A stretch of 64,000 nt of DNA from Pseudoduganella ginsengisoli (GCF_009720865.1 NZ_WNLA01000024.1:1-64000); one strand, 5' to 3'; positions 51,673-60,837 are shown, counted from the stretch's first letter. Notes: generated by a model from the sequence alone, not told the origin. Made by a program: numbers and translations.

Positions 51673-52578
51673 TTGAGTATTTCCAGCATGACGGGCTACG
51701 CGGTCGCCACCAGCGAAAGCGCAGCCGGGACATTGACCATTGAAATCAAAAGCGTCAATTCGCGTTTTCTTGACCTGCAGTTTCGTATCAACGACGATTT
51801 GCGCGCCCTCGAACCCGATTTACGCTCTGCGATCATGGCCGCCATCACGCGCGGCAAGGTGGAACTGCGCCTGAGCTTTGGCCGCAAGGCTGCCGCGGCC
51901 GGCACCCAGGCATTGAATACCCAGTTGCTGACAGAATTGTCGCGTTTGCAAGGCGAAGTGGCGTCCCACTTCCCGCAAGCGCCGCAGATGACTGTGGCGG
52001 AATTGCTGCGCTGGCCCGGTGTGGTGGAAGAAGCACAAATCGGGCAGGAAACCCTGCAAGCCGACGTGGCCGCGCTGATGCAGCGCACGCTGTCCGCGTT
52101 TGTCACCAGCCGCCAGCGCGAAGGTGCGGCGCTGGAAGCCATGCTGGTGTCCCGCATTGAATCAATGGAAGCCATCGTCAAGCGCATCACGCCGCTGATT
52201 CCCCAGGTGGTTGCGCAATTCCAGCAAAAAGCCGTGGAACGCATGCAGGAAGCGCTGGGCATCGCGTGCCAGAGCTCGAACACAAGCCTGTCGCGCCAGG
52301 ACGCGCTGGAACGCATCCGCCAGGAAGTGATTTTGTACGGCATCCGTATCGACGTGGCCGAAGAACTGGGCCGCCTGTCCGCCCACCTGACGGAAACGCG
52401 CCACATCCTGAAAAAAGGCGGCCAGGTCGGCAAGCGCCTGGACTTCATGATGCAGGAATTGAACCGCGAAGCGAACACCCTGGGCGCCAAGGCGTCGGTC
52501 AAGGAATTGGCCGATGCCTCGATGGAATTGAAGCTGTTGATCGAGCAGATGCGCGAGCAGGTGCAAAACCTGGAGTAA
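51673..52578 (+). CDS. yicC: YicC-family endoribonuclease
   Basis: 301 residues. Start TTG 51673, set by GGGGAG five to seven bases upstream. SMTGYA at residues 5-10, KSVNSRFLDLQFR and the C-terminal KRLDFMMQELNREANTLGAKA are diagnostic of YicC/YloC. These proteins affect RNA turnover and stationary-phase survival. In related genomes yicC is normally followed by gmk; here a type VI island follows instead. Confidence 0.92.
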   Translation: MSISSMTGYAVATSESAAGTLTIEIKSVNSRFLDLQFRINDDLRALEPDLRSAIMAAITRGKVELRLSFGRKAAAAGTQALNTQLLTELSRLQGEVASHFPQAPQMTVAELLRWPGVVEEAQIGQETLQADVAALMQRTLSAFVTSRQREGAALEAMLVSRIESMEAIVKRITPLIPQVVAQFQQKAVERMQEALGIACQSSNTSLSRQDALERIRQEVILYGIRIDVAEELGRLSAHLTETRHILKKGGQVGKRLDFMMQELNREANTLGAKASVKELADASMELKLLIEQMREQVQNLE

Positions 52579-52613
52579 GCAATGCCGGCCCGCCACGCCG
52601 GGCTGCTTCCCCT

Positions 52614-52640
52614 GAGGGTGCGCACGATAGGCGCACTCTT
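52614..52640 (+). terminator. Possible terminator after yicC
   Basis: GAGGGTGCGC-ACGATAG-GCGCACTCTT forms a stem with one bulge, about 36 bases past the yicC stop. The T-tract is short, so this is only a weak candidate. Confidence 0.4.
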
Positions 52641-52700
52641 ATCAAAAATACATATTCAACGTGTAATATTGTCATTAATAAATGACTTTCGACATGTTGT

Positions 52701-55682
52701 ATGGCAAGTTTTTCGTTTTCCGGCCTGACACAAGCCACCCGCCTGCTACAGCTGAGCACGCCCATTGGGGCAGACAAGCTGATCCCGGAATGCGTTCGTG
52801 GCGAAGAAGCGCTGGATGCCGGCTTTTCGCTCACGATCAGCGCGCTATCGACCGATGCCGCCATCCCGCTGAAGTCACTGCTGGGGCAACCTGCCCTGCT
52901 GCAATTGCTGACAGCCAGCACGGATACATTGCGCCCTTTTCACGGCCATATCACTGCAGTGGAACTGGCCGCATCCAATGGCGGGCTGGCACGCTACCAG
53001 CTGACACTGGAGCCCTGGACCAGCTTTCTGGCATACGGCCGCGACAGCCGGGTATTCCAGGACATGACGGTGCCGGAAATACTGGACGCCGTCTTTTCCG
53101 CGTGGCGCGGCCGGGGCAAGCTGGCGCCCGCGTGGCGCTTCGACTTGCTCGACATCAGCGTTTATCCCAGACACAGCCTGGTGACGCAGTATCAGGAAAG
53201 CGACCTGGCCTTTGTCCAGCGCCTGATGCTGGAACAGGGCTTGTTTTATTTTTTCGACCATGCAGGCGATCCGGACAGCCCTGCGCTGGGCGCGCATACG
53301 CTGGTCATCGCCGACCATAACGGCGTATTCCAGCCTGCCGGCCAGCCCATTGTCCGCTTTACCCAGCCCGGCGCCGTGATGAAGGACGATGCAATGGACC
53401 GCTGGCGTACCGAACTGCGCCTGCAAACCAATGCCATCGAATTGCGCAGCTGGGATTACCGGACATTGCACAGCAGGCCAGTCAATGCAGGCAGCGGCGG
53501 CGCTTCGCCGCTATCCCACCGCGATACGCTGGGCCAGTATGCTTATGCCTCCACCGCGCATGGGCAGCGGCATGCAGACAATCTGCTGGCCGGACTGGAA
53601 GCGCGCAAAGAAGTCCACACTGGTGCAGGGACCGTGCGCACGCTGTCCCCTGGCACCATATTTACACTGCATGGACAAGACCAGCTGGATTTAGCCGACG
53701 GCGATGACGCGCGCACGTTCGTGGTGCTGCGCGCAGTACACCTGATGCACAACAATCTGGACGCCCAGATGCAGGCTGCAATCAGTGCGCGTCTGCCCGT
53801 TGGCGCCCTGGCTTCCAGCATTGCCAAGGAAACCTCGACCGGCCTGCATGCGGCGGGACTGCGCATCCATGAACGCCCGCTGTACCGCAACCGTATCGAA
53901 GCAATACGCAGCAGTATTGCGTACCGTCCGGCGCCCTTTGGCGACGATGGCGAACCCCGCCATCAAAAACCCCGCGTGACCGGCCAGCAGACGGCGATCG
54001 TTGTCGGCCCGCCGGGCAGCACCATCCATACCGACCGCGACCACCGCGTCAAAGTGCAGTTCCACTGGCAGCGTGGCAAGCAAAGCCACAGCCGGCTGGA
54101 ACATCCTGATCCGGACAGCCACGCTGGGGCACCCGCCGACGACAGCGCCGGCACATGGGTGCGCGTTGCCACGCCGCTGGCGCCCATTGCCGGCGCCAAC
54201 TGGGGCAGCCACGCCCTGCCCCGCGTTGGCCAGGAAGTCTTGGTGGACTTTCTCGAAGGCGATATCGACCGTCCCACCATCATTGGCGCGCTGTACAACG
54301 GCAAGGGCCACGACAATGCGCAGCACAACCAGCATGCCGCTGGGGCGGGCGCCAGCACGGGCAACGCGCCCGCATGGTTCCCGGGCGCCAGCGCCGCGCA
54401 CGCCCATCCGGCCGTGCTGTCGGGCCTGAAATCGCAAGCCATGAGCGCCAGCCAGGAGGGAACGGGCGCTTACAGCCAGCTGGTGTTCGACGATACGGCG
54501 GGACGTCCGCGCCTGGCATTACAGCGCCATGGCAGGCAACAGCAAGATGCGTCCGAACTGAACCTCGGGCGCCAGCGCCATCAGGACGATAACCAGTCGC
54601 TGGAGCCGGCAGGTTTGGGCGCTGAACTCCATACGACGCACAGCGCCGCGCTGCGTGCCGGACAAGGCATACTGTTGTCCGGCGATGCGCGGCGCGGCGC
54701 CAGCGGCAGCCAGCTCGATGCACGCGAAGCGCATGCGCAGCTGGGACAAGCAGTGCAATTGCAGGCATCGATGGCAAAAACCGCGCAACAGCACCGCGCG
54801 GGCGTGGCCGCTAGCAATGGAACACCAGAACCGGCGCCAGACCAGCTGCCAGCCATTGCCGCCGTCGCGCACAGCATGAAAACTATCGCTGGCAATGACG
54901 CGGGCGCCAGCGCATTCCGCGAACCACAACTGCAATTGTCTGCGCCCGCCGGTATTGCCGCCCTCACGCCAGGCAGCGCCATCCTCAGTGCAGCGGAAAA
55001 CAGCAGCATCACGGCGGGACAGGACATCAACATGGCCGCGCAAGGCAATCACTTGCAGGCGGTGGCGGGCGGCATCAGCCTGTTCACCTACGGTAAGGCA
55101 AGCGGCAGCAAGCCGGTACAGGAAACCGGTATCCGCCTGCATGCGGCCAGCGGCGAAGCCAGTGTGCAGAGCCAGACCGGCCGCACCGCTATCACGGCGG
55201 ACAAATCTGTGACGGTCGCCAGCGTGAGCGGCAGCGTACTGGCTGCCGCCAAAGAACACGTGCAACTGGCAGCGCAAGGCGCGTTCCTGAAGCTGGAAGG
55301 CGGCAACATCATGCTGCACGGTCCGGGAAAAATCGACTTCAAGGCCAGCATGAAGGAATTGGGTGGACCGGCCAGCGCCAGCTCCGATTTCCCGCGCATG
55401 CCTGTGCCGGAAAGCTGGCCCGGCGTCTACAGCCAGCAAGTCAATGTCGCCAATTTTATCGGTGTGGATGAAACCAGCGGCGCGGCCCACGTGCAAATGC
55501 CGTATTCGATCCGCGACAAGTCCGGCACTGTCATCGCCACCGGCGTCACGGGCGACGAAGGCGATACACGCCGCGTGTTTACCAAGGAGAAGGAGGCGGT
55601 GGATTTGTTTTTGGGTGAGGGGGAATGGCGGGTGTTTGTGGATGTTAAACATAACTTTGGCCCTGCAGGAGGGGACGCATGA
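52701..55682 (+). CDS. vgrG: VgrG-type T6SS spike protein with DUF2345
   Basis: 993 residues. gp27-like base (about 1-390: DTLRPFHGHITAVELA, QYQESDLAFVQRLMLEQGLFYFF), gp5/OB-fold needle (about 430-540: TDRDHRVKVQFHWQRG, GTWVRVATPLAPIAGANWGSHALPRVGQEVLVDFLEGDIDRPTIIG) and a DUF2345 region (about 800-890: GIRLHAASGEASV, KLEGGNIMLHGPGKIDFKAS). The tail after 900 probably carries the effector. It is an orphan, with no other T6SS structural genes in the window. The stop overlaps the effector's start by four bases, so the pair is translated together. Confidence 0.93.
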   Translation: MASFSFSGLTQATRLLQLSTPIGADKLIPECVRGEEALDAGFSLTISALSTDAAIPLKSLLGQPALLQLLTASTDTLRPFHGHITAVELAASNGGLARYQLTLEPWTSFLAYGRDSRVFQDMTVPEILDAVFSAWRGRGKLAPAWRFDLLDISVYPRHSLVTQYQESDLAFVQRLMLEQGLFYFFDHAGDPDSPALGAHTLVIADHNGVFQPAGQPIVRFTQPGAVMKDDAMDRWRTELRLQTNAIELRSWDYRTLHSRPVNAGSGGASPLSHRDTLGQYAYASTAHGQRHADNLLAGLEARKEVHTGAGTVRTLSPGTIFTLHGQDQLDLADGDDARTFVVLRAVHLMHNNLDAQMQAAISARLPVGALASSIAKETSTGLHAAGLRIHERPLYRNRIEAIRSSIAYRPAPFGDDGEPRHQKPRVTGQQTAIVVGPPGSTIHTDRDHRVKVQFHWQRGKQSHSRLEHPDPDSHAGAPADDSAGTWVRVATPLAPIAGANWGSHALPRVGQEVLVDFLEGDIDRPTIIGALYNGKGHDNAQHNQHAAGAGASTGNAPAWFPGASAAHAHPAVLSGLKSQAMSASQEGTGAYSQLVFDDTAGRPRLALQRHGRQQQDASELNLGRQRHQDDNQSLEPAGLGAELHTTHSAALRAGQGILLSGDARRGASGSQLDAREAHAQLGQAVQLQASMAKTAQQHRAGVAASNGTPEPAPDQLPAIAAVAHSMKTIAGNDAGASAFREPQLQLSAPAGIAALTPGSAILSAAENSSITAGQDINMAAQGNHLQAVAGGISLFTYGKASGSKPVQETGIRLHAASGEASVQSQTGRTAITADKSVTVASVSGSVLAAAKEHVQLAAQGAFLKLEGGNIMLHGPGKIDFKASMKELGGPASASSDFPRMPVPESWPGVYSQQVNVANFIGVDETSGAAHVQMPYSIRDKSGTVIATGVTGDEGDTRRVFTKEKEAVDLFLGEGEWRVFVDVKHNFGPAGGDA

Positions 55683-57733
55683 TTGGCCAGTCACCTTTGC
55701 CGCGCAATGCCACCAGCGCGTTTCCGCAGTTGGATGCATTGCCTGATGCGGCGCCTGCTGTCGAGCCAGATGACATCGCGGCGCCTGACGCCTCGCCCGC
55801 AGCGGACGCACAGGCCGACGGCGACAGCACCATTTGTTTCAACATGTCGATCCGCGACTTTGGCGGGCAGCCCATCGCCGGGCTGAAATGCCGTGTCGTG
55901 GTCGGCAAAGAGACTTACAGCGGCACGACAGATGAGCAAGGCAACATACCGGAAATCTCCGGCTTGAAGCCCAACGAACCGCTGGAAATCCTGGTCAAGA
56001 AGACCAATGGCGAGTATTCGACCAAATACGTCGGTTTCACCCAGGGCTCTGACATGAACGTGTGTGCGGTCAGCCCCCATATCAAGGTGGCGCTGGAGAC
56101 GGAGCCACATGAAGGTGAACCAGATCCGGCAGCTGCCACGCCGGGACCGACTCCGGCGCCTGCTGCGGCGCCAGTTACCGCAGCAACGGCAGCGCCGCCT
56201 CCGGCACAACCCGCCGCCCCGCCGCAAGCCCCAACTGCCACCGTTGCCCCCAACGCGCCCACTGCCGGGCAAATTGCCGGCAATGGCAAGCCGCCCAGCA
56301 AGGAAACGCAAGCTTGCCGCGATAACGCAGGACGTCCGCGTTTATCCATCAAAGAACGGGTTGGAGACTGGCTGCACAGGAACCGCTTGCCAACTTTAGG
56401 ACTGTGGAGTCCGCAAGACTTTAAAGCCGGCGCTTCCGGCTGTACGACGCCGGGAGTCAATGACAAGGCTGCATCTGGCGCCAAATCGCCCCCGGCCCAA
56501 CAGCAGAACACCGGCACGGTGGCAGGACCAAAGGTCACCAGCCTGGACCAGCCGGTACCACCTTCCGTCAAAACGCTGATCGACATCATGGAAGAACAGT
56601 CGACATGGCAGTGGGACGCCATGTTCAAAACCGATAAATGCACGTCTGCATCAATCAAAGCAGACCTGTTGGCCAAGAAATTTACGCCGCTAACCGGCAA
56701 AGCTCCCGGCAAGTCCGATGGGCGTTGTTATGCCTCGGTAAAAGTGGGTTTATGGCGTGCCGGCCTGGTCAGTGGATTCAACGATGACATTTCAGCCAAA
56801 GGTGCGGGAAAATGGCTGCTGTCGCAGGGGTTTGTGGACGTTACGGCATCGGTTCCTGATGCGCGCTGGGCGCTACCAGGCGACGTGATTGTTTACCGTT
56901 ATTCCGACGAAAAAGAAGAAGCAAACCGCAAAGTTACCGAGGCGGCCTTTAAGAAGTATGAAAAGGAAAAGGCTGAGTACGACCTGAAACAAGCGGCGTA
57001 CAAGAAGGAGCTTAGTTTGTGGGAAGCAGCGATGAAAGAGCGCAAGCTTGCCAAAGAGGAAGCAAAGAAAAATAAGACGAAATATACAGGCGGGGCTGAC
57101 CCGAAGAAGCCAAGAGAAGCAACTAAGCCCAACCTGCCGGATGACAAGAATTATGGGCATATTGATGTGCGGACGTATGATGGGTATATCAGTGACTTCA
57201 AAAGAACCCAGCTTCCCAACATGCAAGATTACGCAGTTGCAGGGATCTATAGAAAAATTTCCGATCCAATGCCTGATCTTCGACTACGTGCTTTTTTGAA
57301 AGTTCTTAGAGAGTTTGAGTGTCATGGTGAGCCTGATGATAGTAAACGGTACTACTTGCTAAACGGAGGAAAAAGCTTCAAAGATGTTAGCACTCATCCT
57401 TTCGAGTCCTTAGGAGACCGTAGCAACACGGCTGCTGGAGCTTATCAAATCCTTCTGGGGACCTATTATGAGCTCCTCAAACCTCATTTTGGATTTAAAA
57501 GGGGCTTTACCCCTTTACAACAAGATAGGATGGCTACAAGACTGATAGAAGCAAGCAAACAATCTTTATCGCTAATTCGAACAGGTAAAATTGAAGAGGC
57601 CGCGTCCATCTTAAAAACTACGTGGACCAGCTTACCTGGAGGTATCCATGTTAGAAAAAAAGATGGCTATGTTTTCACAATGAACGACCTGAAAAATAGA
57701 TACCAATCATTCTTAATCGAACAAATTAAATGA
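55679..57733 (+). CDS. T6SS effector: Cys/His amidase plus GH104-like lysozyme
   Basis: 684 residues coupled to vgrG. Residues 50-140 look like a small beta-sandwich (FNMSIRDFGGQPIAGLKCRV ... SGTTDEQGNI), perhaps the VgrG-docking domain, followed by a Pro/Ala linker. Residues 340-525 look like an NlpC/P60- or CHAP-type amidase: C350 (GRCYASVKVGLWRAG) and H494 (YGHIDVRTYDG). A Lys/Glu-rich helix (411-488) is inserted between them. Residues 535-680 resemble GH104 lytic enzymes (LRAFLKVLREFECHGEPDD ... NTAAGAYQILLGTYYELL ... FTPLQQDRMATRLI), with E546/E548 as candidate catalytic Glu. It should cut both peptide and glycan bonds of peptidoglycan. DNA is GC-rich to about 56.9 kb and AT-rich beyond. 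Confidence 0.8.
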   Translation: MIGQSPLPRNATSAFPQLDALPDAAPAVEPDDIAAPDASPAADAQADGDSTICFNMSIRDFGGQPIAGLKCRVVVGKETYSGTTDEQGNIPEISGLKPNEPLEILVKKTNGEYSTKYVGFTQGSDMNVCAVSPHIKVALETEPHEGEPDPAAATPGPTPAPAAAPVTAATAAPPPAQPAAPPQAPTATVAPNAPTAGQIAGNGKPPSKETQACRDNAGRPRLSIKERVGDWLHRNRLPTLGLWSPQDFKAGASGCTTPGVNDKAASGAKSPPAQQQNTGTVAGPKVTSLDQPVPPSVKTLIDIMEEQSTWQWDAMFKTDKCTSASIKADLLAKKFTPLTGKAPGKSDGRCYASVKVGLWRAGLVSGFNDDISAKGAGKWLLSQGFVDVTASVPDARWALPGDVIVYRYSDEKEEANRKVTEAAFKKYEKEKAEYDLKQAAYKKELSLWEAAMKERKLAKEEAKKNKTKYTGGADPKKPREATKPNLPDDKNYGHIDVRTYDGYISDFKRTQLPNMQDYAVAGIYRKISDPMPDLRLRAFLKVLREFECHGEPDDSKRYYLLNGGKSFKDVSTHPFESLGDRSNTAAGAYQILLGTYYELLKPHFGFKRGFTPLQQDRMATRLIEASKQSLSLIRTGKIEEAASILKTTWTSLPGGIHVRKKDGYVFTMNDLKNRYQSFLIEQIK

Positions 57734-58254
57734 CCCGCCAATCATTAACCGCTCATTTTTCTTTTCTAGCAATTTCATTTGTAATGATTGCGAACGCATC
57801 AGGTAACGAAAATAATACCGAAGTGTGCGATATTGTAAAAAAATCAAAAAACCCAACTGCATTCTTGGTCGGCAAGGATGGCAAGCTAAGCAAAGGACCA
57901 ATCGAATTTGGACGATTCCCCTACAAATACTCCCATAGTGACACCTTCACTATTCCCACCGAATATAAAATCATTATCACTCCAGCAAGATTAAAGATTG
58001 AGAATTGCACAATCGGTTGCTTTGAAACTAAGAGAACTAAGCCCCTTTGCCCTATGTCCTCAACTTACTCACTAGGTATTGTTATTAGAGATGGAAAAGA
58101 TTTACAGGGCACTTCCTCGCTTCCGTGGAAAACTGAAAGTGAAATGGGATTTTCAAGTGTAATCGATCCCGAGACAAATGATTGGGTTGAACTAGATTAC
58201 GCATTTAACAGCAGAATTGTCGGCGAAATATATGATCCCACAATTAAAAAATAA
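57730..58254 (+). CDS. Immunity-like periplasmic protein, copy 1
   Basis: 174 residues overlapping the effector stop by four bases (ATGA). Signal peptide 1-25 (LAISFVMIANASG). The family pattern, shared with the next copies, is: a first Cys near the start (VCDIVKKS), FLVGKDGKLSKGPIEFGR, YKIIITPARLK, a second, third and fourth Cys (ENCTIGC ... PLCP) and a C-terminal RIVGEIYDP. The conserved cysteines suggest periplasmic disulfides. Periplasmic location and position behind a peptidoglycan hydrolase make it the likely cognate immunity protein. AT-rich composition suggests horizontal origin. Confidence 0.72.
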   Translation: MTRQSLTAHFSFLAISFVMIANASGNENNTEVCDIVKKSKNPTAFLVGKDGKLSKGPIEFGRFPYKYSHSDTFTIPTEYKIIITPARLKIENCTIGCFETKRTKPLCPMSSTYSLGIVIRDGKDLQGTSSLPWKTESEMGFSSVIDPETNDWVELDYAFNSRIVGEIYDPTIKK

Positions 58255-58798
58255 TGAGGTTAAATTCATAAGCCCGGAGAAATTAAAAAGACTCATACCA
58301 ATGAGCTTAGCGCTGCTTTCTCCGTACTTGCTAGCAGGTGAGCATGAATCAAAAATAAATAGCATTTGCCGGTTAATTGCATCTAGCAAGAGCCCTACAG
58401 TATTCTTGATAGACAAATCCAAAAACATCAGCACTGGACCAATCAACCTTGGGAAATACGGCTATATCAACAATGATGAAGATTACAACGTCATCCTTAC
58501 TGATTACAAAGTCATAATTACTCCAGCCAGATTAAAAGTCATCCCTTGCGCGGGAAGTTGCCTTTCAGTCAAAAAAGCTAAATCGTTATGTCCTGGAACA
58601 GCTACATATGATCTGGCATACACGAGGATCAACAAGCGCAGAGACATCAATGATTTGTCATGGCTACCCTTCAAAGTTGACACCTACGCCACATTCCCGG
58701 ACGTTGAAGATCCCGCATCTCCATATCCAGTAGGCGTCACATACCATTTTGAACAAAGGATTGTTGGCGAAATGTATGACGCATCAAAGAAACATTGA
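58232..58798 (+). CDS. Immunity-like periplasmic protein, copy 2
   Basis: 188 residues if started at ATG 58232, overlapping copy 1 by 23 bases. ATG 58301 is an alternative but would lose the basic KLKR part of the signal peptide (KLKRLIPMSLALLSPYLLAG). It keeps the copy-1 pattern: ICRLIASSKSPTVFLIDKSK, GPINLGKYGY, YKVIITPARLKV, the Cys trio and RIVGEMYDASKKH. Divergence from copy 1 is large, so it may protect against a different effector variant. Confidence 0.68.
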   Translation: MIPQLKNNEVKFISPEKLKRLIPMSLALLSPYLLAGEHESKINSICRLIASSKSPTVFLIDKSKNISTGPINLGKYGYINNDEDYNVILTDYKVIITPARLKVIPCAGSCLSVKKAKSLCPGTATYDLAYTRINKRRDINDLSWLPFKVDTYATFPDVEDPASPYPVGVTYHFEQRIVGEMYDASKKH

Positions 58799-58806
58799 AC
58801 ACCTGT

Positions 58807-59324
58807 ATGCGTAAGCGTTACAGCCGTCAATCGATTCTGCTTATAACTGCGCTGTCAATGCTGTCGGTCCATGCATTTTCTGCAACATCACCCGCTATTT
58901 GCGATCAAATTAAACATGCACAGGAACCTTCTGCCTATTTGGTGAATAAGGATGGCGAAATCAGCAAAGGGCCTATAGATTTTGGCAGATACGGTTACAG
59001 CTATCGCCCTCGTGACACCTACACTATTCCGACAGACTACAAATTAATAATTACTCCAAGCCGCATCAATGTCCGCTCCTGTTCAGAAAATTGTGTGGAG
59101 CTAAAAAAATAAAACCCATCTGCCCATCCTCGCAAACTTATGCCATCAGCTATATACGACGGGATAGCCAAAAGAATGCATACGACAGGAAGTGGCTCCC
59201 AATGGCAGAACATGCAGATTTCGAATTTTCGTACGACGACCCCTCATCCATATATCCTGTCGAGTTGAAATTTCATTTCAAACCAATTATTGAGGGCGAG
59301 ATTTTCGATGCAATGCCAAATTAA
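58807..59324 (+). pseudogene. Immunity-like protein, copy 3, split by frameshift at A7
   Basis: Starts at ATG 58807 with a good signal peptide (MRKRYSRQSILLITALSML ... AFSA) and follows the family pattern to SCSENCVELKK, where TAA at 59110-59112 ends it. The -1 frame then continues exactly where the paralogues do (IKPICPSSQTYAISY ... KFHFKPIIEGEIFDAMPN) to 59324. One extra A in the run 59103-59109 restores the full protein. The run is read A_AAA_AAA directly before the stop, a classic slippery sequence. It may therefore be a pseudogene, a phase-variable gene, a programmed frameshift or a sequencing error. Confidence 0.7.
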
Positions 59325-59500
59325 TCGTAAGCCTCTGATTCAATCGCCGGAACAGGTAAAAATCTACCTCAGGGATTTACCGATTTTCGCTACAATAAAC
59401 GCATTTCCTGCATATATCTGATGGGTAAATGAAACCAAAGTTACCCGGTCCAGGCCGGACCATCTAAATTCAACAACTTTCTTAAATATCAGATAAATAA

Positions 59501-59717
59501 ATGAAATGTTTATATCAGAACTTTAATTTCAGCATTACTGCTCTCTGCTTCATCCGGCTCGTTAGCTGAAGCAAAATCCTGGCTCCCCTGGAAAGAAGAT
59601 GCTCAAATAAAAATAGAGCAATTAGATGATCCGAAATTAGATTACCCTCCTCCACTGAATTATCGCTTTGAGACTCGAATCATAGGTGAACTTTATGATG
59701 CCGCAAGCAAGAACTAG
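59501..59717 (+). pseudogene. Immunity-like remnant, copy 4 (internal deletion)
   Basis: ATG AAA at 59501 begins a signal-peptide-like stretch that, after one frameshift near 59515-59525, reads RTLISALLLSASSGSLAEA. This is followed directly by the family's C-terminal part (SWLPWKEDAQIK ... YRFETRIIGELYDAASKN) and TAG at 59715. The middle two-thirds, including the Cys trio, is missing. About 175 bases before it (59325-59500) hold nothing I can assign. Confidence 0.6.
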
Positions 59718-59720
59718 CTA

Positions 59721-59801
59721 ATTTACTTCAAGAGATTTACATTTCACCCCAAAGTAAAAGGTGAAATTTATGATCCAGAAAAAAGTCCCGCCGCAAAATA
59801 A
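59721..59801 (+). pseudogene. Immunity-like remnant, copy 5 (C-terminal fragment)
   Basis: Directly after copy 4, 26 codons read IYFKRFTFHPKVKGEIYDPE..., matching the family end (FHF.P.I.GEIYDP), then TAA. There is no start. It marks the end of the AT-rich island. Confidence 0.5.
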
Positions 59802-59802
59802 C

Positions 59803-60419
59803 TCACGTCCGTAACTGCCCCATACGCCGGAATGCCCGCCACTCATATTCTACCTTGTGCAGGCTGAGTGCCGGCTTCACGAGGTCGCTGCGGCTGACCA
59901 CGCCGATCAAGCGCAAGGATTCGGTATCGGCCACCACCGGCAAATGCTCGACGCCATGCACGGCCATGCGGGTGGCCACGATGCGGCACGTTTCGCCGGG
60001 CAGCGCCACCGGTGGTGGGTTGAGGCCATACAACACGCTGACCGGCGCTTCCTGTGTAATCACCGTCATCGTCCCCAGCGCGGCGCGGTCCAGCATGCCG
60101 ATCACCACGCCGTCCCGCGTGACGGGAAACGCACGCCACCACTCACATCAGCGCCTTGGCCAGCAACAGCGCACCGACGGCACTGGCCGCCGGATGGTGC
60201 AGCAATAAATCGCCTATCACGTCATAGCATCAACCCGATCAACAGCCCGCCTACCACCGGCACGGCAATCACCCACGGCCCCAGCGTATGGGCTGCAGGC
60301 GACAGTTCCGCCACTGACAGCGTTTAATAGAAAAACAGGTTGGTGAATAACCGGATCGCATTCAGCAGCAGCCGCACATCGCCGTTGAAATCGCGGCGGG
60401 AAAGTTCGCGCTCACTCAT
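59803..60419 (-). pseudogene. Decayed CLC-type chloride channel gene with CBS domain
   Basis: Pieces of one CLC protein appear in order on the minus strand. The start (ATG 60419, MSERELSRRDF) is joined by a deletion to LFTNLFFY, then a stop. TLSVAELSPAAHTLGPWVIA and VPVVGGLLIGLM follow, then another stop. YDVIGDLLLHHPAASAVGAL in another frame comes next, then a large deletion and a CBS pair half (RAFPVTRDGVVIGMLDRAAL ... HLPVVADTESLRLIGVVSRSDLV) with its natural stop at 59803. The ion-pore region is gone. The remaining 101-codon CBS frame is probably not translated. Its ATG overlaps the marR stop. Confidence 0.72.
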
Positions 60420-60837
60420 GATGGTCGCCGGAAGGAAGGAGAACAGGCACCGTGAACTTGCCTTGCAGCGCCACCAGTTCGGCGCGGTGCACATCCGCCA
60501 GGCGGGTCAGGATGGTTTCGCCGGCTGGCAGCAAGTGCACTTCCACGCGGCGGCGGTCTTCCACGCTGTCGCGGCGCTGCACCAGCCCGGCCGCTTCGCA
60601 GCGGGAAACCAGCGCCACCACGCCGTGCTGCTGTGCTTGCAGCTTTTCAGCCAGCTCGCCGATGGTCGCCCATTCGCGGCCCGGAAAGCCCTTGATGTGC
60701 AGCATCAGCAAATATTGCAGCGGCGTGATGCCTTCCGCCTGCACGGCAGTTTCAGAAAACCGCTCAAAGCGGCGCATTTGGTAACGGAATTCAGACAAGG
60801 CAAAAAAGTCAGCCTTGCCCAGCGGAGGAAGTGTCAT
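60412..60837 (-). CDS. MarR-family transcription regulator
   Basis: 141 residues from ATG 60837 (a TTG seven codons earlier is less likely). Winged-helix core GITPLQYLLMLHIKGFPG ... TIGELAEKLQAQQHGVVALVSRCEAAGLVQRRDSVEDRRRVEVHL, with the wing motif D-x-R-R. It formerly formed an operon with the CLC gene, now broken. A near-palindromic site 24-48 bases upstream suggests autoregulation. Confidence 0.88.
   Translation of the reverse strand: MTLPPLGKADFFALSEFRYQMRRFERFSETAVQAEGITPLQYLLMLHIKGFPGREWATIGELAEKLQAQQHGVVALVSRCEAAGLVQRRDSVEDRRRVEVHLLPAGETILTRLADVHRAELVALQGKFTVPVLLPSGDHHE

Noticed and set aside
59325..59500. AT-rich gap between immunity copies 3 and 4, checked for another paralogue
   Set aside because: No frame gave any of the family's conserved stretches; left unassigned.
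59803..60108. 101-codon CBS-domain frame as an independent small gene
   Set aside because: It is the C-terminal end of a CLC gene whose other fragments lie directly upstream; no ribosome site precedes its first possible start.
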